NCBI RefSeq assembly: GCF_013204885.1
Contig: NZ_JABMKX010000002.1
Coordinates: forward strand, 434,001-498,000
Origin: Paenibacillus tritici
GTDB lineage: Bacteria; Bacillota; Bacilli; Paenibacillales; Paenibacillaceae
Direction of reading: 5' to 3'
DNA: 64,000 bases
In this document: in pieces, positions 55,206 to 64,000 of the stretch
Position numbering within the stretch: position 1 is the first letter of the stretch
How the letters are laid out: each line of letters begins with the position of its first letter
The notes under the pieces: generated by a model
Told to the model about the DNA's origin: nothing
The model's database searches: none
What the model saw: only the letters and a program-made list of their open reading frames with translations
Position numbers and translations under genes: made by a program

Positions 55206-56753
55206 CTATTTCTTCAGACCTTTATCCTTCAGGAATTGTTCAAATTGCTTGGTGACTTCCGCCACGTATTTCTCCTCGCCCGCTTCCTTCAGCTTGCCGT
55301 ACAGCGCAGGCCAGGTCTCTTCAAAATCAAGCGTACCGGTAACCAGTCCCCGTTTGTATTCTCCCCATACGGCGTTCAGGTTGGCAATTTCGGTATTCAC
55401 CGGCTCGGAATTGAATTTGAAGGCACCGACAGGATTGACCTCGGAATCAGAATTGATCTTCTTGGTCTCTTCCCAGACATTCTCCGGCTGTCCCTCCTTC
55501 AGATAAGAGTTGAACACACTCCCGAACACCCAGTCCATATTCGGCAGGTAACGGGAATCCGCTTTGGCCTTGATGTACTCTCCATCGGCCTTATCATAAT
55601 GTTCACCAGCAATGCCGTTACAGAGCAGATTGTACAGCTCCTTGTCGGTATTCACCAGATTCAGGAACATCATCGCGCGTTCGGGATTAGGAGCGGTACG
55701 GCTGATGGACTGGTTGGTGGTGGCTGAATAGCCGTTAGAGAACCAGTCGCTAAGCGGAACGGTGATCACATCATTGCCGCCGTTTTTGGCCTTCACCTCA
55801 GCCTCAACCCCCGGCTTCAGCGTCACGTTGAAATCGACGGCAATTTGGCCTTTCGCCAGGTAATCATTCGCTTTTTCGGTGGCGGCATCCTTGTAAATAT
55901 AGCCATCCTTATACCATTTGCTGGCCAGCCGGAAATTGTTCAGCTCTTCTTCGGGATAGCGCTGTAATGTATAAGTGGGATCATCTGTTTTGATATAGAA
56001 ATGGTCATCCAGACCTGGAACCACCCAGTACTTGTCGTCATGAGCCTCGGGATTGATGAAGGAGGTACCGAATATGCCAAACGGAATGATGTCCGGCTCA
56101 TTCTGCTTAATCTGGGCCAGGAAGGGCTCGATATCGGCTACTTTTTTGATGGAAGCGGTGTCAAGTTTGTACTTGTCAGCGAAGCGCTTCTGGATGATGA
56201 ATCCATACCGGGAGCCGTTGATCTGCTGGTTCGGGATGCCGTATATCTCCCCGTCCACCGAGAGGCCGTCCCACATGACCTGCGGCACATCCTTCTTCAG
56301 CTCCGGCGCATACTCCTCAAGCAGAGCATCCATCGGCTGGATGGCGCCCTTGCGCACCAGCTCTTCAGGCTTCAGCATGTAGCCGGTCCAGAGAATATCG
56401 AACTTCTCGCCTGCCGCAAGCACCGTGTTCATCTTCTGCACATAATCCCCGATCGCTACAGGCATCAGCTTGACGGTGGCATTGATCTTCGCCTTCGTAA
56501 TCTTGTTTACTTCCTCCTGCACCTTAGCCTGATCTGCCTGAAGCTGCGACAACGGATAATACCAGGTCAGTTCAACCGGCTTCAGCTCCCCTGCGCTTCC
56601 GGATTCCGGAGCCGCACTTTGCGCGGCATCCGTCCCGCTTCCTTCCGTGCCTGTCCCGGCATTCGTGCCGCCGTTATTATTCCCCCCGCAGCCTGACAGC
56701 ACAGATGCAACCAGCATTACGGACGCCAATACTCCAACCAGCCTTTTTCTCAT
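55206..56753 (-). CDS. Carbohydrate ABC transporter substrate-binding lipoprotein (LplA/YtcQ type)
   Basis: A 515-aa family-1-type binding protein. The lipobox is VASVLSGCGG with Cys at about 22, followed by a Gly/Asn/Thr linker (about 25-55). Domain words include AKINATVKLMPVAIGDYVQKMNTVLAAGEKFDILWTG and, near the C-terminus, YGKLKEAGEEKYVAEVTKQFEQFL, as in DUF3502-ended proteins. AGGAGG precedes the ATG. It lies downstream of two permease genes, and no ATPase gene is present. An MsmK-like shared ATPase elsewhere is likely. Confidence 0.9.
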   Translation of the reverse strand: MRKRLVGVLASVMLVASVLSGCGGNNNGGTNAGTGTEGSGTDAAQSAAPESGSAGELKPVELTWYYPLSQLQADQAKVQEEVNKITKAKINATVKLMPVAIGDYVQKMNTVLAAGEKFDILWTGYMLKPEELVRKGAIQPMDALLEEYAPELKKDVPQVMWDGLSVDGEIYGIPNQQINGSRYGFIIQKRFADKYKLDTASIKKVADIEPFLAQIKQNEPDIIPFGIFGTSFINPEAHDDKYWVVPGLDDHFYIKTDDPTYTLQRYPEEELNNFRLASKWYKDGYIYKDAATEKANDYLAKGQIAVDFNVTLKPGVEAEVKAKNGGNDVITVPLSDWFSNGYSATTNQSISRTAPNPERAMMFLNLVNTDKELYNLLCNGIAGEHYDKADGEYIKAKADSRYLPNMDWVFGSVFNSYLKEGQPENVWEETKKINSDSEVNPVGAFKFNSEPVNTEIANLNAVWGEYKRGLVTGTLDFEETWPALYGKLKEAGEEKYVAEVTKQFEQFLKDKGLKK

Positions 56754-56791
56754 GTAAGTGACCTCCTGTACTTAGTACATGTAATTGTATG

Positions 56792-57676
56792 TTAACCCTT
56801 TAGGGAGCCAACCGTAAGTCCTTTGACGAAAAACCGCTGAAAAAACGGGAAGATCACCAGCATCGGTCCGCCGGCCAGTACAGCAATCGCCATCCGCGCC
56901 GAGCTGTTCGGGAAGCTGCTCAGATCAATGCCGAGCTGTCCGGTAAATTCAGAGTTCGTCGTCAGAAACTCGATGCTGTTGAGCGTCCGCACCAGCAGAA
57001 GCTGCAGCGGCACCTTGTTCGGATCGTCGATGTAGAGCATGGCGTTGAACCATTCGTTCCAGTAGGTAAAGGAGATCAGCAGACCCAGCGTCGCCAGCGC
57101 CGGAGTGGACAACGGCAGGATGATCCGGAAGAAAATGCGGAATTCCCGCGCCCCGTCGATTTTGGCCGATTCAATGATCTCCAGCGGAATCTTGGACATG
57201 AAGCCCTTCATGACCATAATGTTGAACGGTGACAGCAGAATGGGCAGAATCAGCGCCAGCAGGCTGTCTTTCAGATGCAGATATTGCGTAATGAGAATGT
57301 AGGAGGGAACGAGCCCCCCGCTGAACAGCATGGTGAAAAATACATAGAAGGTCGTCGCCCGGTTATACCGGTAATCCTGCCTTGAAATCACGTATGCGGT
57401 CATCGCGGTCAGGAGCAGTCCGGCCAGCGCGCCGATAATGGTCACCGTGAAGGTCACCCCATAGGCACGGAGCAGAATATCGGGAGCGTCCAGCAGATAC
57501 CGGTAGGCATCCAGACTGAAGGACTCAGGGATGAACTGATACCCATTGTGGGTCAGCGACTTCTCATCGGTCAGCGATACGGCTATCACCAGCAGGAACG
57601 GCAGAATCACCACCAGCGACAACACCGTAAACAGCAGATTAATAAACAGCTTGGAAAATTCAAATTTCTTGCCCAC
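56792..57676 (-). CDS. Carbohydrate ABC transporter permease (YtcP/LplC type)
   Basis: A 294-aa membrane protein with six TM helices. The EAA-type loop IESAKIDGAREFRIFFRIILPLSTPALAT-like motif lies near residues 170-200, and LNSIEFLTTNSEFTGQLGI is characteristic of this group. A GTG start follows AAGGAGG. It lies 38 bp upstream of the binding-protein gene and 15 bp downstream of the other permease, so the three are one operon. Confidence 0.93.
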   Translation of the reverse strand: MGKKFEFSKLFINLLFTVLSLVVILPFLLVIAVSLTDEKSLTHNGYQFIPESFSLDAYRYLLDAPDILLRAYGVTFTVTIIGALAGLLLTAMTAYVISRQDYRYNRATTFYVFFTMLFSGGLVPSYILITQYLHLKDSLLALILPILLSPFNIMVMKGFMSKIPLEIIESAKIDGAREFRIFFRIILPLSTPALATLGLLISFTYWNEWFNAMLYIDDPNKVPLQLLLVRTLNSIEFLTTNSEFTGQLGIDLSSFPNSSARMAIAVLAGGPMLVIFPFFQRFFVKGLTVGSLKG

Positions 57677-57691
57677 GCTCAGGGCACCTCC

Positions 57692-58678
57692 TTACCACAG
57701 GGAATTATCGGGATCGACCTTGCGCACAATTCCGTTAGCCGTCAGCACCAGTACCAGACCTACAACCGACTGGTAAAAGCCTGTAGCCGCAGACATGCTT
57801 ACATTGCCGACTTCACGCAGCGCACGGTATACATAGGTATCAATGATATCCGTAGAGCCGTACAGGAAACCGGAGTTATTCGGGATGAAATAATGCAGGC
57901 CGAAATCTCCGCGGAACATATTGCCGATGGACAGAATCAGCATAATAATGATGATCGGAGCCATCAGCGGGATAGTGATTTTGAACGCCATCTGCCGCTT
58001 GGTTGCCCCGTCGATCCGCGCCGCCTCGTAATATTCACTGTTAATGCCAATAATCCCGGCAAAATAAATCAGCGTATTGAAGCCCACGACCTTCCATAAT
58101 TGAACCAGAATGAGAATGACCGGCCACGGCCCGGCATCCTGGTACCAGCTCACCGGATTCAGCCCGAAGGATTCCAGGGTGCGGTTGATAAAACCATCCG
58201 AATGGTTCAGGAAAGCATAGGCCACATAACCCACAAGTACCCATGAAAGGAAATGTGGCAGAAACAAGGCTGTCTGGTAGAACTTGCTCCATTTCGCCTT
58301 GATTTCATTCATTAGAATCGCCAGCAGCAGTGCTGCCGAGGTACCTACCACAATGTAGGCGGTATTATATAGAACCGTATTTCGGGTAATCCGCCATGCC
58401 GTATCCGTAGTGAATAAATAACGGAAATTATCCAGTCCCACCCACTTACTGCCGAAGATACCGAGATCATACCGGTAATTCTTGAAGGCAATAATCAGGC
58501 CGATCATGGGAATGTAGGCAAAAATCAATTTGTACAGCAGTCCCGGCAGTGAGAGCAGAAACAGCTCCCGGTTGTTCTTGAAATGATGCAGCTCTCTTCC
58601 GATCCACGTTCTTCTGCGCGTTCCCGGCGGCGCACCTGAACTTGCTCTTTGTTCCGCTAGTGGAACCTTATTCAACAT
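57692..58678 (-). CDS. Carbohydrate ABC transporter permease (LplB/YteP type)
   Basis: A 328-aa polytopic permease. The leader region about 1-45 is hydrophilic and Arg-rich. TMs start with LFLLSLPGLLYKLIFAYIPMIGLIIAFKNY, and the EAA loop YYEAARIDGATKRQMAFKITIPLMAPI lies near residue 220-245. The ATG at 58678 is 8 nt after GGAAGGGG, so the 37 extra upstream codons are not used. It is the first gene of the transporter operon. Confidence 0.92.
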   Translation of the reverse strand: MLNKVPLAEQRASSGAPPGTRRRTWIGRELHHFKNNRELFLLSLPGLLYKLIFAYIPMIGLIIAFKNYRYDLGIFGSKWVGLDNFRYLFTTDTAWRITRNTVLYNTAYIVVGTSAALLLAILMNEIKAKWSKFYQTALFLPHFLSWVLVGYVAYAFLNHSDGFINRTLESFGLNPVSWYQDAGPWPVILILVQLWKVVGFNTLIYFAGIIGINSEYYEAARIDGATKRQMAFKITIPLMAPIIIIMLILSIGNMFRGDFGLHYFIPNNSGFLYGSTDIIDTYVYRALREVGNVSMSAATGFYQSVVGLVLVLTANGIVRKVDPDNSLW

Positions 58679-58859
58679 AACCAAAGCCCCTTCCTTTCCT
58701 TCCTTAGCTGCAGCTGTTTGCCTGTGTCCCAGGCTTTGCACGACTAACATAGCGCAGAATCCGGCTGTAGCGTTACTGTACAATTGCAAGAATGCTGTAA
58801 CGGCGGGCTGTATTGTTGCCAGATTCCTGTTCCGGCGGGCGCAGAACTCAGGTGCGGCG

Positions 58860-58899
58860 CAAAAAGCCCGCTAAATGAGCAGCGCTCATTCAGCGGACT
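58860..58899 (-). terminator. Terminator of the 769-aa AraC regulator
   Basis: The stem GTCCGCTGAATGAGC pairs with GCTCATTTAGCGGGC, then TTTTTG on the minus strand. It separates the regulator from the transporter operon; no promoter was clearly seen in the remaining 180 bp before 58679. Confidence 0.85.
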
Positions 58900-58926
58900 T
58901 GTGCCTTTCGTATGGGAAGAAGGAAA

Positions 58927-61236
58927 TTATTTGCTGCGGTCAATAGCACATTTCAGACGGTACTCCTTCGGCGTAGTGCCGTAGCGGCGTTTGAACAGGC
59001 GGTAGAAATAGCTCTCATTCCCGAATCCGACCTTCTCCATAATCTCAGTCACAGTCAGGTCCTTCTGCTCCAGATACTCTCTGGCACAGGACAGCCGGGC
59101 GGCATTGATCTGATCGACCACAGTTGTCCCTTCCTGCGCCTTGAACACCTGCCCCAGGTACACGGAGCTCATCTTGAGCATATCGGCGATCCGCTGCACA
59201 TTGAGGTCGGGATCAGCGTAATGCTTATCAATGATCTCCTTCACCGTTTCCGCCAGCAGCCGGTTCTTATCTTCCCGGCCGCTCCGGCGCTGCTCCGCGA
59301 CTTCACGCACCACCTCCTGAAGGACAGTCTCGATCTCATCCAGTGTTTCCTTTTCCAGAATCCGCCGGTTAATCGCCTGAAGGTTGACCGAGACCGGGTT
59401 CACGTTACGGCTGTTCATCTCTCCAAGCGTCTGGTTTAAGGTCACGGCAAGATGCAGCACCGCAGAGTACATATTCTCGTAGCTGAAGCCGCCGAGCAGC
59501 TCTCTCCATTTACGGATCGTCTGCTCTGTCTCTGCCAGATCTCCGCCCTTCAGCCCGTCCGTCAGCTGCCGTTCCAGCTCCTGCGGGATACGCAGCGCTT
59601 CATTCTGCTCATTCTCCCGGAGCAGCCCAGGCTCCATAACCGCTCCCTTGCCGAAGATCATCCGGTAGTTGGAGTGGCGTATAGCCAGATTGTAATGCCG
59701 GGTAATGAGGCGGTAATCGCTGAACACTTCGCTTAGTGTAACGGTAAAAGTAATATGATAATAACGGGCAATCTTCTGCTGAAGCTCCCTGAAGCGCTCC
59801 TCCAGCTTCGCCAGCTCCTCCTCCGTGTTCCCGGCAATGAAGACCAGATGGCCGCTCTTCATATCTGCGGCTTCGCAGGACCCTTCCAGGCGCAGTACCT
59901 CCTGGCCGATGTTGGCTATGGCGAAATACAGCAGGGATTCCATCGGCAGTCCCGGCTCTGCCGCAAGCCCCTGCAGATTGTCGATCTGAACGAGCGCCAG
60001 ACGGAGCGGGGACGGATAGGCGATGTCAATGCTGTGCTGCTCCCTGAGCTGCAAGATGGCCTGCTCATCCAGGCTGTGGCTTGCGCCGATCAGGCTGCGG
60101 AGCTGATAGAGCTTGGCAACATTGGACTGCGAAGCCCGCTCCAGCTCAAGGCCCTTGAGCTTACTGATCATCTCGGTGAGGTTGGCCGCAATCAGCGACA
60201 GCTCATCCTTGGCCTGCGGCGCCCCGCGGACATCCTGCGGAACCAGTGTCAGCAGTTGGCCTACCGGCTTATACAGACGTACCGCAAAGAACACGGAGAG
60301 CAGGACGGCGAGCAGAACTACGGACAGTGTGACCGCGATCTCCGTCCATTTCATCTGCCGGACGCTGCCCAGCACCACATCATAATCCTGCATGCTGACA
60401 ATCTGCCAGTTGTTCAGGGCTTTGCTCAGATAAGTAACCTTATACTTCGTGTCGTCATGCTTATAGTTGAAGGAATCCAGCGGCCTGCCCGATTCGCTGA
60501 TCCGCGGCAGCAGCTCCCCCTTGAGGTCGAGATCCTCAGGCAGCTGCCCGCCGGTGGAGATGAGCACCTCACCGTCGGTATCGGTCACGAATAGAACATC
60601 ACTTTGCCGCTCGGCTACCTGGTTAAGCGCTTTCATGTTGTCCAGCATCCAGCCCGGCTTCACCGTCAGAATTAGCACATTGTCATTGATTGAACCCAGC
60701 GCCTCCCCGTCATACAGGAAGAACGCAAAGACATCAATGCCCTCGCCCTTTCCGTCCAGGTCCAGCGGAATAAGCTGTAGCTTCGGCAAGTCTGCCCTGG
60801 AGTCCATATAGCCCTGAAGGGAGCTGTACAGAAGATTATTATCAATCTCATGATTCAGCGACGAGAAGAAGCGGTGCTGGGCCCCGTTATAGAATACAGC
60901 CGCATGAAGATACGGGGACGCTGCGACCGTATGGTTAAGCCGTTCAATTTTGAGAATGCTCTGCCTGTAATCCGCACCGGACTTCAGCGCCAGCAATTCC
61001 TCGTCATTGTACAGGGACACCGCCAGATCTTTTACGATCCCGTTCATGTTCTCGATATTGTAATTGATCTGGGTCAGCAGCTTGCGGTCGGCTTCATTCT
61101 GCATGCTAAGCACCTTGCTGCGGGCACCCGAGTTCACAAACAGCGAGGCCACAGCCAGTATAGCGACAACAAGCATGAAGCTGAGTAAGATCCGCTGCAG
61201 ATATTTCCGCGAACGGATCGTCTGAAGTACATTCAT
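58927..61236 (-). CDS. Membrane-bound sensor/AraC-type regulator
   Basis: A 769-aa one-component sensor. TM1 (about 16-34), an extracellular sensing domain (about 36-300) and TM2 (about 302-324) precede a linker (HAMP-like) and a central domain. The C-terminal HTH_18 AraC domain covers about 660-769, with LNVQRIADMLKMSSVYLGQVFKAQ and ITEIMEKVGFGNESYFYRLFKRRYGTTPKEYR-type helices. Such genes usually sit beside the sugar ABC operon they activate. GGGAGA is 7 nt before the ATG. Confidence 0.92.
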   Translation of the reverse strand: MNVLQTIRSRKYLQRILLSFMLVVAILAVASLFVNSGARSKVLSMQNEADRKLLTQINYNIENMNGIVKDLAVSLYNDEELLALKSGADYRQSILKIERLNHTVAASPYLHAAVFYNGAQHRFFSSLNHEIDNNLLYSSLQGYMDSRADLPKLQLIPLDLDGKGEGIDVFAFFLYDGEALGSINDNVLILTVKPGWMLDNMKALNQVAERQSDVLFVTDTDGEVLISTGGQLPEDLDLKGELLPRISESGRPLDSFNYKHDDTKYKVTYLSKALNNWQIVSMQDYDVVLGSVRQMKWTEIAVTLSVVLLAVLLSVFFAVRLYKPVGQLLTLVPQDVRGAPQAKDELSLIAANLTEMISKLKGLELERASQSNVAKLYQLRSLIGASHSLDEQAILQLREQHSIDIAYPSPLRLALVQIDNLQGLAAEPGLPMESLLYFAIANIGQEVLRLEGSCEAADMKSGHLVFIAGNTEEELAKLEERFRELQQKIARYYHITFTVTLSEVFSDYRLITRHYNLAIRHSNYRMIFGKGAVMEPGLLRENEQNEALRIPQELERQLTDGLKGGDLAETEQTIRKWRELLGGFSYENMYSAVLHLAVTLNQTLGEMNSRNVNPVSVNLQAINRRILEKETLDEIETVLQEVVREVAEQRRSGREDKNRLLAETVKEIIDKHYADPDLNVQRIADMLKMSSVYLGQVFKAQEGTTVVDQINAARLSCAREYLEQKDLTVTEIMEKVGFGNESYFYRLFKRRYGTTPKEYRLKCAIDRSK

Positions 61237-61330
61237 AGGTGATCTCTCCCGGCTCTTAGGGTGACCTTACTATAATCCCGCGCCAAATTGCTTGTCAATC
61301 GGTGGTTCTGTGAGCCGCCTTCGGGAATTC

Positions 61331-62059
61331 TTACGCACCGTGCAGCTGATCCGCCTCGCACCGAAGCAGCTCCCGGAGAAGGGTCCGGGCAATCACCTCA
61401 TGTCCCGGGGTATCCGGGTGGATGCCGTCGCCGTATCTATAGGAGGCATTCAGCGACCGCTCATGCCGGATATGCTCCAGCAGCGGTGTGCGCAGATCAA
61501 TGACTCCGTCCGCCGGACACCCCCCGGACAGCAGCCAGCCTGCATAACGCTCCAGCACCTGATCATAGTCTTCATACGGCGCCAGATAGCTGAAGTCAGC
61601 TGCATCCGCCGGCTGCAGTGGACCGTTCATGGACAAGGCATCGAACGGCGGCGGGGTCATGAGCACTACCCCTGCTCCCGCATTACGAATCTGTGTGCTG
61701 AGCGCCAGCATCCCCGCCTGATAAGCGCCGAACCGCTTATCCGAGAACGGATGATAGATTCCGTCATTCATCCCATAACAGGCTACGGCCACATCGGGAG
61801 CGGCTGCCGCCAGTTCCCCGGCCAGCCGCTCATGGACGCTCGGCCGCGGGCCGGGATGCGCCGCTTCGCTGAGTCCCGAGACCGTCTCGCTGGGAACTCC
61901 GGATGGAGCCAGCTCCACGGTCCACTCCGGGCGGTGTCTGCTCAGCCATTCCCGGATCAGCCGGATATATCGTCCGTCAGCCGTGATGCTGTCCCCGAGA
62001 AACAGAATCTTGGGACCTCCGGTATGGGTTATTCCTTTATTCCTCAGTACATGCAGCAT
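61331..62059 (-). CDS. GDSL/SGNH-family esterase
   Basis: A 242-aa cytoplasmic-type SGNH hydrolase. Block I is ILFLGDSITADG (nucleophile Ser near residue 24), block II is SGVPSET (Gly), block III is YGMNDG (Asn) and block V is DGIHPD (Asp, His near 212). It probably removes acetyl or other acyl groups from sugars, which suits the neighbouring polysaccharide locus. No signal peptide, so it likely acts after uptake. Confidence 0.88.
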   Translation of the reverse strand: MLHVLRNKGITHTGGPKILFLGDSITADGRYIRLIREWLSRHRPEWTVELAPSGVPSETVSGLSEAAHPGPRPSVHERLAGELAAAAPDVAVACYGMNDGIYHPFSDKRFGAYQAGMLALSTQIRNAGAGVVLMTPPPFDALSMNGPLQPADAADFSYLAPYEDYDQVLERYAGWLLSGGCPADGVIDLRTPLLEHIRHERSLNASYRYGDGIHPDTPGHEVIARTLLRELLRCEADQLHGA

Positions 62060-62188
62060 TCTTGTCCCTCCTCACCTTACGCAGGCCTGTGCCTGGCCCT
62101 GCCGCAGCCGGGCCGGTATACCCGCCATCTAATGGTAGCGCCGCCTGCCCCTTTCCGCCTTGACGATCCCGACCTTCTTTAGCATAAT

Positions 62189-63061
62189 ATGGCCATGACA
62201 ACCAAAATACTAGCGCGGGATATTGGCCTTGAGCCCGGTTTCACCTTCAGAATCCAGAAATGCCCGCTGACCCATGATTACTATGTCCACAGCCATGACT
62301 TCTCGGAGCTGGTCGTTATTCTGTCGGGAAATGCCGTTCATATCATTGAGGGGAGGGAATATCCGGTTACCGCCGGCCAGGTTTTTCTAATCCACAGCAA
62401 CGTTTCCCACGGCTACAAGAATGTCGACGGCATCGAATACGTCAATGTAATGTTCCAGCCCGAGCAGCTGCTTCAGCAGTCCGAGTTAAGACTTCTGCCA
62501 GGCTTCCAGGCACTGTTCTACATTGAGCCGTTCTACCGGAAGGAGATGTACTTCAAGGGCATGCTCTCTCTTGAAGCCGGGCAGCTAAGGGAAGCTACGC
62601 GGCTGCTCGATGATATTCTGGAGGAGCATGACCGGCAGCCGGAAGGCTACCGGCTGATGATCCGCACCTACTTCACCGCTCTGGTAGGCATGCTCTCCCG
62701 CTATTATCAGAACAGCAGCGGCCATGAGGATAACAAGGCGCTGCGGATCGGGGAGACCGTCACCTATATCGAGGAGCATTTCCTGCAGCCGGTCACGCTG
62801 CAATCCATGGCGGACCGGGCCTATATGTCTACCCGCCAGTTCCTGAGAGTATTCACCCGCAATTACCACACCACCCCTATGGATTATGTCATCCGCAAGC
62901 GGCTGGATTATTCCTGCACACTGCTGCGCAGCCCCGGCCTGAGCATCTCCCAGGTGGCGATGGACAGCGGCTTCCATGACCAGAATTATTACTCCCGCCA
63001 GTTCCGCAAGGTATTCAACTGCACCCCCAGCCAATACCGAGAGAGGATGCAGGGTACCTGA
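62189..63061 (+). CDS. AraC-family regulator with N-terminal cupin
   Basis: A 290-aa regulator. The cupin-type sensing domain (about 20-110) begins CPLTHDYYVHSHDFSELVVILSG and contains the HSNVSHGYKNV second motif. The HTH region (about 190-287) ends with ISQVAMDSGFHDQNYYSRQFRKVFNCTPSQYR-like sequence. The ATG at 62189 has no strong ribosome-binding site, so the second ATG (62195) is possible. It is transcribed divergently from the GDSL esterase gene, its probable target. It resembles rhamnose-type RhaR/RhaS regulators in layout. Confidence 0.88.
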   Translation: MAMTTKILARDIGLEPGFTFRIQKCPLTHDYYVHSHDFSELVVILSGNAVHIIEGREYPVTAGQVFLIHSNVSHGYKNVDGIEYVNVMFQPEQLLQQSELRLLPGFQALFYIEPFYRKEMYFKGMLSLEAGQLREATRLLDDILEEHDRQPEGYRLMIRTYFTALVGMLSRYYQNSSGHEDNKALRIGETVTYIEEHFLQPVTLQSMADRAYMSTRQFLRVFTRNYHTTPMDYVIRKRLDYSCTLLRSPGLSISQVAMDSGFHDQNYYSRQFRKVFNCTPSQYRERMQGT

Positions 63062-63081
63062 CCGTAAGCCGGAACAGGCGC

Positions 63082-63984
63082 TTAGAGCTCCTCCCGTCCC
63101 GCTGCGCCGGCCGCCTCCTGCTGGTGCAGCCGCCGCCGGTAGGCTCCGGGCGTGATTCCGAACCGGCTGCCGAACAGGCGGGACAGATAGCTCGGGTCCG
63201 GAATCCCTACCCGTTCGGCAATCTCCGAGACCCCCAGCACTGTGCCGCCCAGTAATTTCTTGGCTTCCTCCAGACGCAGATGCAGCACATACTGCAGCGG
63301 TGTGGTGCCGATATGCTGCTTCATGCACCTCGTAATATAATCCGCCTGGAAATGCAGCTCCTCCTCAAGCCGGGCCAGATGAAACGGCTCCCTCCAATGA
63401 ACATCCAGATAGGCCGCGGCAGCCCGGGCCAGCCGGACTGCCGGCTCCGGCTGGATCGTCCGTTCACATTCCGCCTGCAGTCCCGCCAGCAGCCCGGCCA
63501 GCAGCAGATGCAGCCGCAGCGCGTTCCCTGCGCTGAGCCGGCTATGAATCTCGTTCATCTCCCGCAAGATCGGCTCCAGCCTCTCTACATCGACCGCAGC
63601 GAACTTCGGCAGGTACAGCCGCTGCCGGACAGGCTCCTCGTCCTCCACCGTTCCCTTGGACAGCAGGGAAGACCAGGGAATATCCCCGCGCCGGATATAG
63701 GCCGGCTTAGATTCATGGATGAAGTGGACCCAGAAGATCTCCGTATCCTCCTCGCAGGCACGGTAGCCGTCATGCGGCCGTCCCGCCTCCAGCACCAGCA
63801 GCATTCCCGGACCCACTGCATACTCCTTGCCCTCTTCTGTCATATAGAGCGTTCCCCGCTTGACCAGCAGCAGATCATATACCCCGAACGTGCGGGCGAA
63901 ATGCCGGTCCCCCGCCGACCAGACGGCATGTCCCACCGTGACGAACTGCGGCAGCGGCGGAATGGCAAATTCCAGGCACAGCAT
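63082..63984 (-). CDS. AraC-family regulator with N-terminal cupin
   Basis: A 300-aa regulator, complete at the window edge. The N-terminal cupin-like part (about 25-100) includes DLLLVKRGTLYMTEEGKEYAVGPGMLLVLEAGRPHDG. The C-terminal HTH (about 195-290) has HLARLEEELHFQADYITRCMKQHIGTTPLQY and VSEIAERVGIPDPSYLSRLFGSRFGITPGAYR-type helices. AGGAGGGG lies 5 nt before the ATG. It is convergent with the 62189 gene. Its target may lie beyond the window. Confidence 0.88.
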   Translation of the reverse strand: MLCLEFAIPPLPQFVTVGHAVWSAGDRHFARTFGVYDLLLVKRGTLYMTEEGKEYAVGPGMLLVLEAGRPHDGYRACEEDTEIFWVHFIHESKPAYIRRGDIPWSSLLSKGTVEDEEPVRQRLYLPKFAAVDVERLEPILREMNEIHSRLSAGNALRLHLLLAGLLAGLQAECERTIQPEPAVRLARAAAAYLDVHWREPFHLARLEEELHFQADYITRCMKQHIGTTPLQYVLHLRLEEAKKLLGGTVLGVSEIAERVGIPDPSYLSRLFGSRFGITPGAYRRRLHQQEAAGAAGREEL

Positions 63985-64000
63985 GATATCCCCTCCTCCT

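Overview
The window looks like a chromosomal segment of a Paenibacillus-type, endospore-forming Firmicute. The evidence is moderately high G+C with strong AGGAGG ribosome-binding sites and frequent GTG/TTG starts, sporulation and competence genes (spoVB, a bofC-like gene, a SpoIID-domain gene, comN), a B. subtilis-like gene order over the first 31 kb, split secD/secF, and a carbohydrate ABC locus paired with a large membrane-bound AraC-type regulator. No rRNA or tRNA gene was recognised.

Region 1 (about 1-31.3 kb, mostly minus strand) is conserved housekeeping. It holds a purine permease, tcdA, and aspS-hisS behind a T-box leader with a clear sigma-A promoter. Two small stress-type genes, an unannotated 51-codon ORF, and dtd-rel follow. 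Next come a plus-strand uracil permease, apt-recJ with a CDF-family membrane protein, secF-secD, comN, spoVB, a YetF-like gene, a TIGR04086 gene and a PAP2 gene. The last part is yajC-tgt-queA-spoIID-like-ruvB-ruvA-ruvC and a bofC-like gene. Terminator hairpins separate most transcription units.

Region 2 (31.4-43.5 kb) is accessory metabolism. It contains a lipoprotein serpin, an S15/CocE-type hydrolase next to an M19 dipeptidase, an ornithine-cyclodeaminase-family gene and fabV. An ABC-2 exporter follows, with a regulator made of a decayed ABC ATPase fused to a LytTR domain, then a small membrane protein and a GH88 unsaturated glucuronyl hydrolase.

Region 3 (43.5-51.3 kb) begins with an A+T-richer three-gene patch (phosphotransferase, flavin reductase, ArsR-like regulator). 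A Bce-type two-component system with its ABC exporter (peptide-antibiotic sensing and detoxification type) follows, then a repeat copy and a frameshifted remnant of an IS1182-type transposase.

Region 4 (51.3-64 kb) is a polysaccharide-use locus. A 1254-aa secreted beta-helix protein, a lipoprotein binding protein and two permeases are encoded in line behind a 769-aa membrane sensor/AraC regulator. A GDSL/SGNH esterase and two cupin-AraC regulators follow.

The least explained signal is in the intergenic DNA. There are four kinds of short repeat: a roughly 140-bp element in three copies with compensatory changes in its stem; a cluster of four 24-bp palindrome-like units; three short TGC...GCA units; and a 104-bp element bounded by perfect 16-bp inverted repeats.
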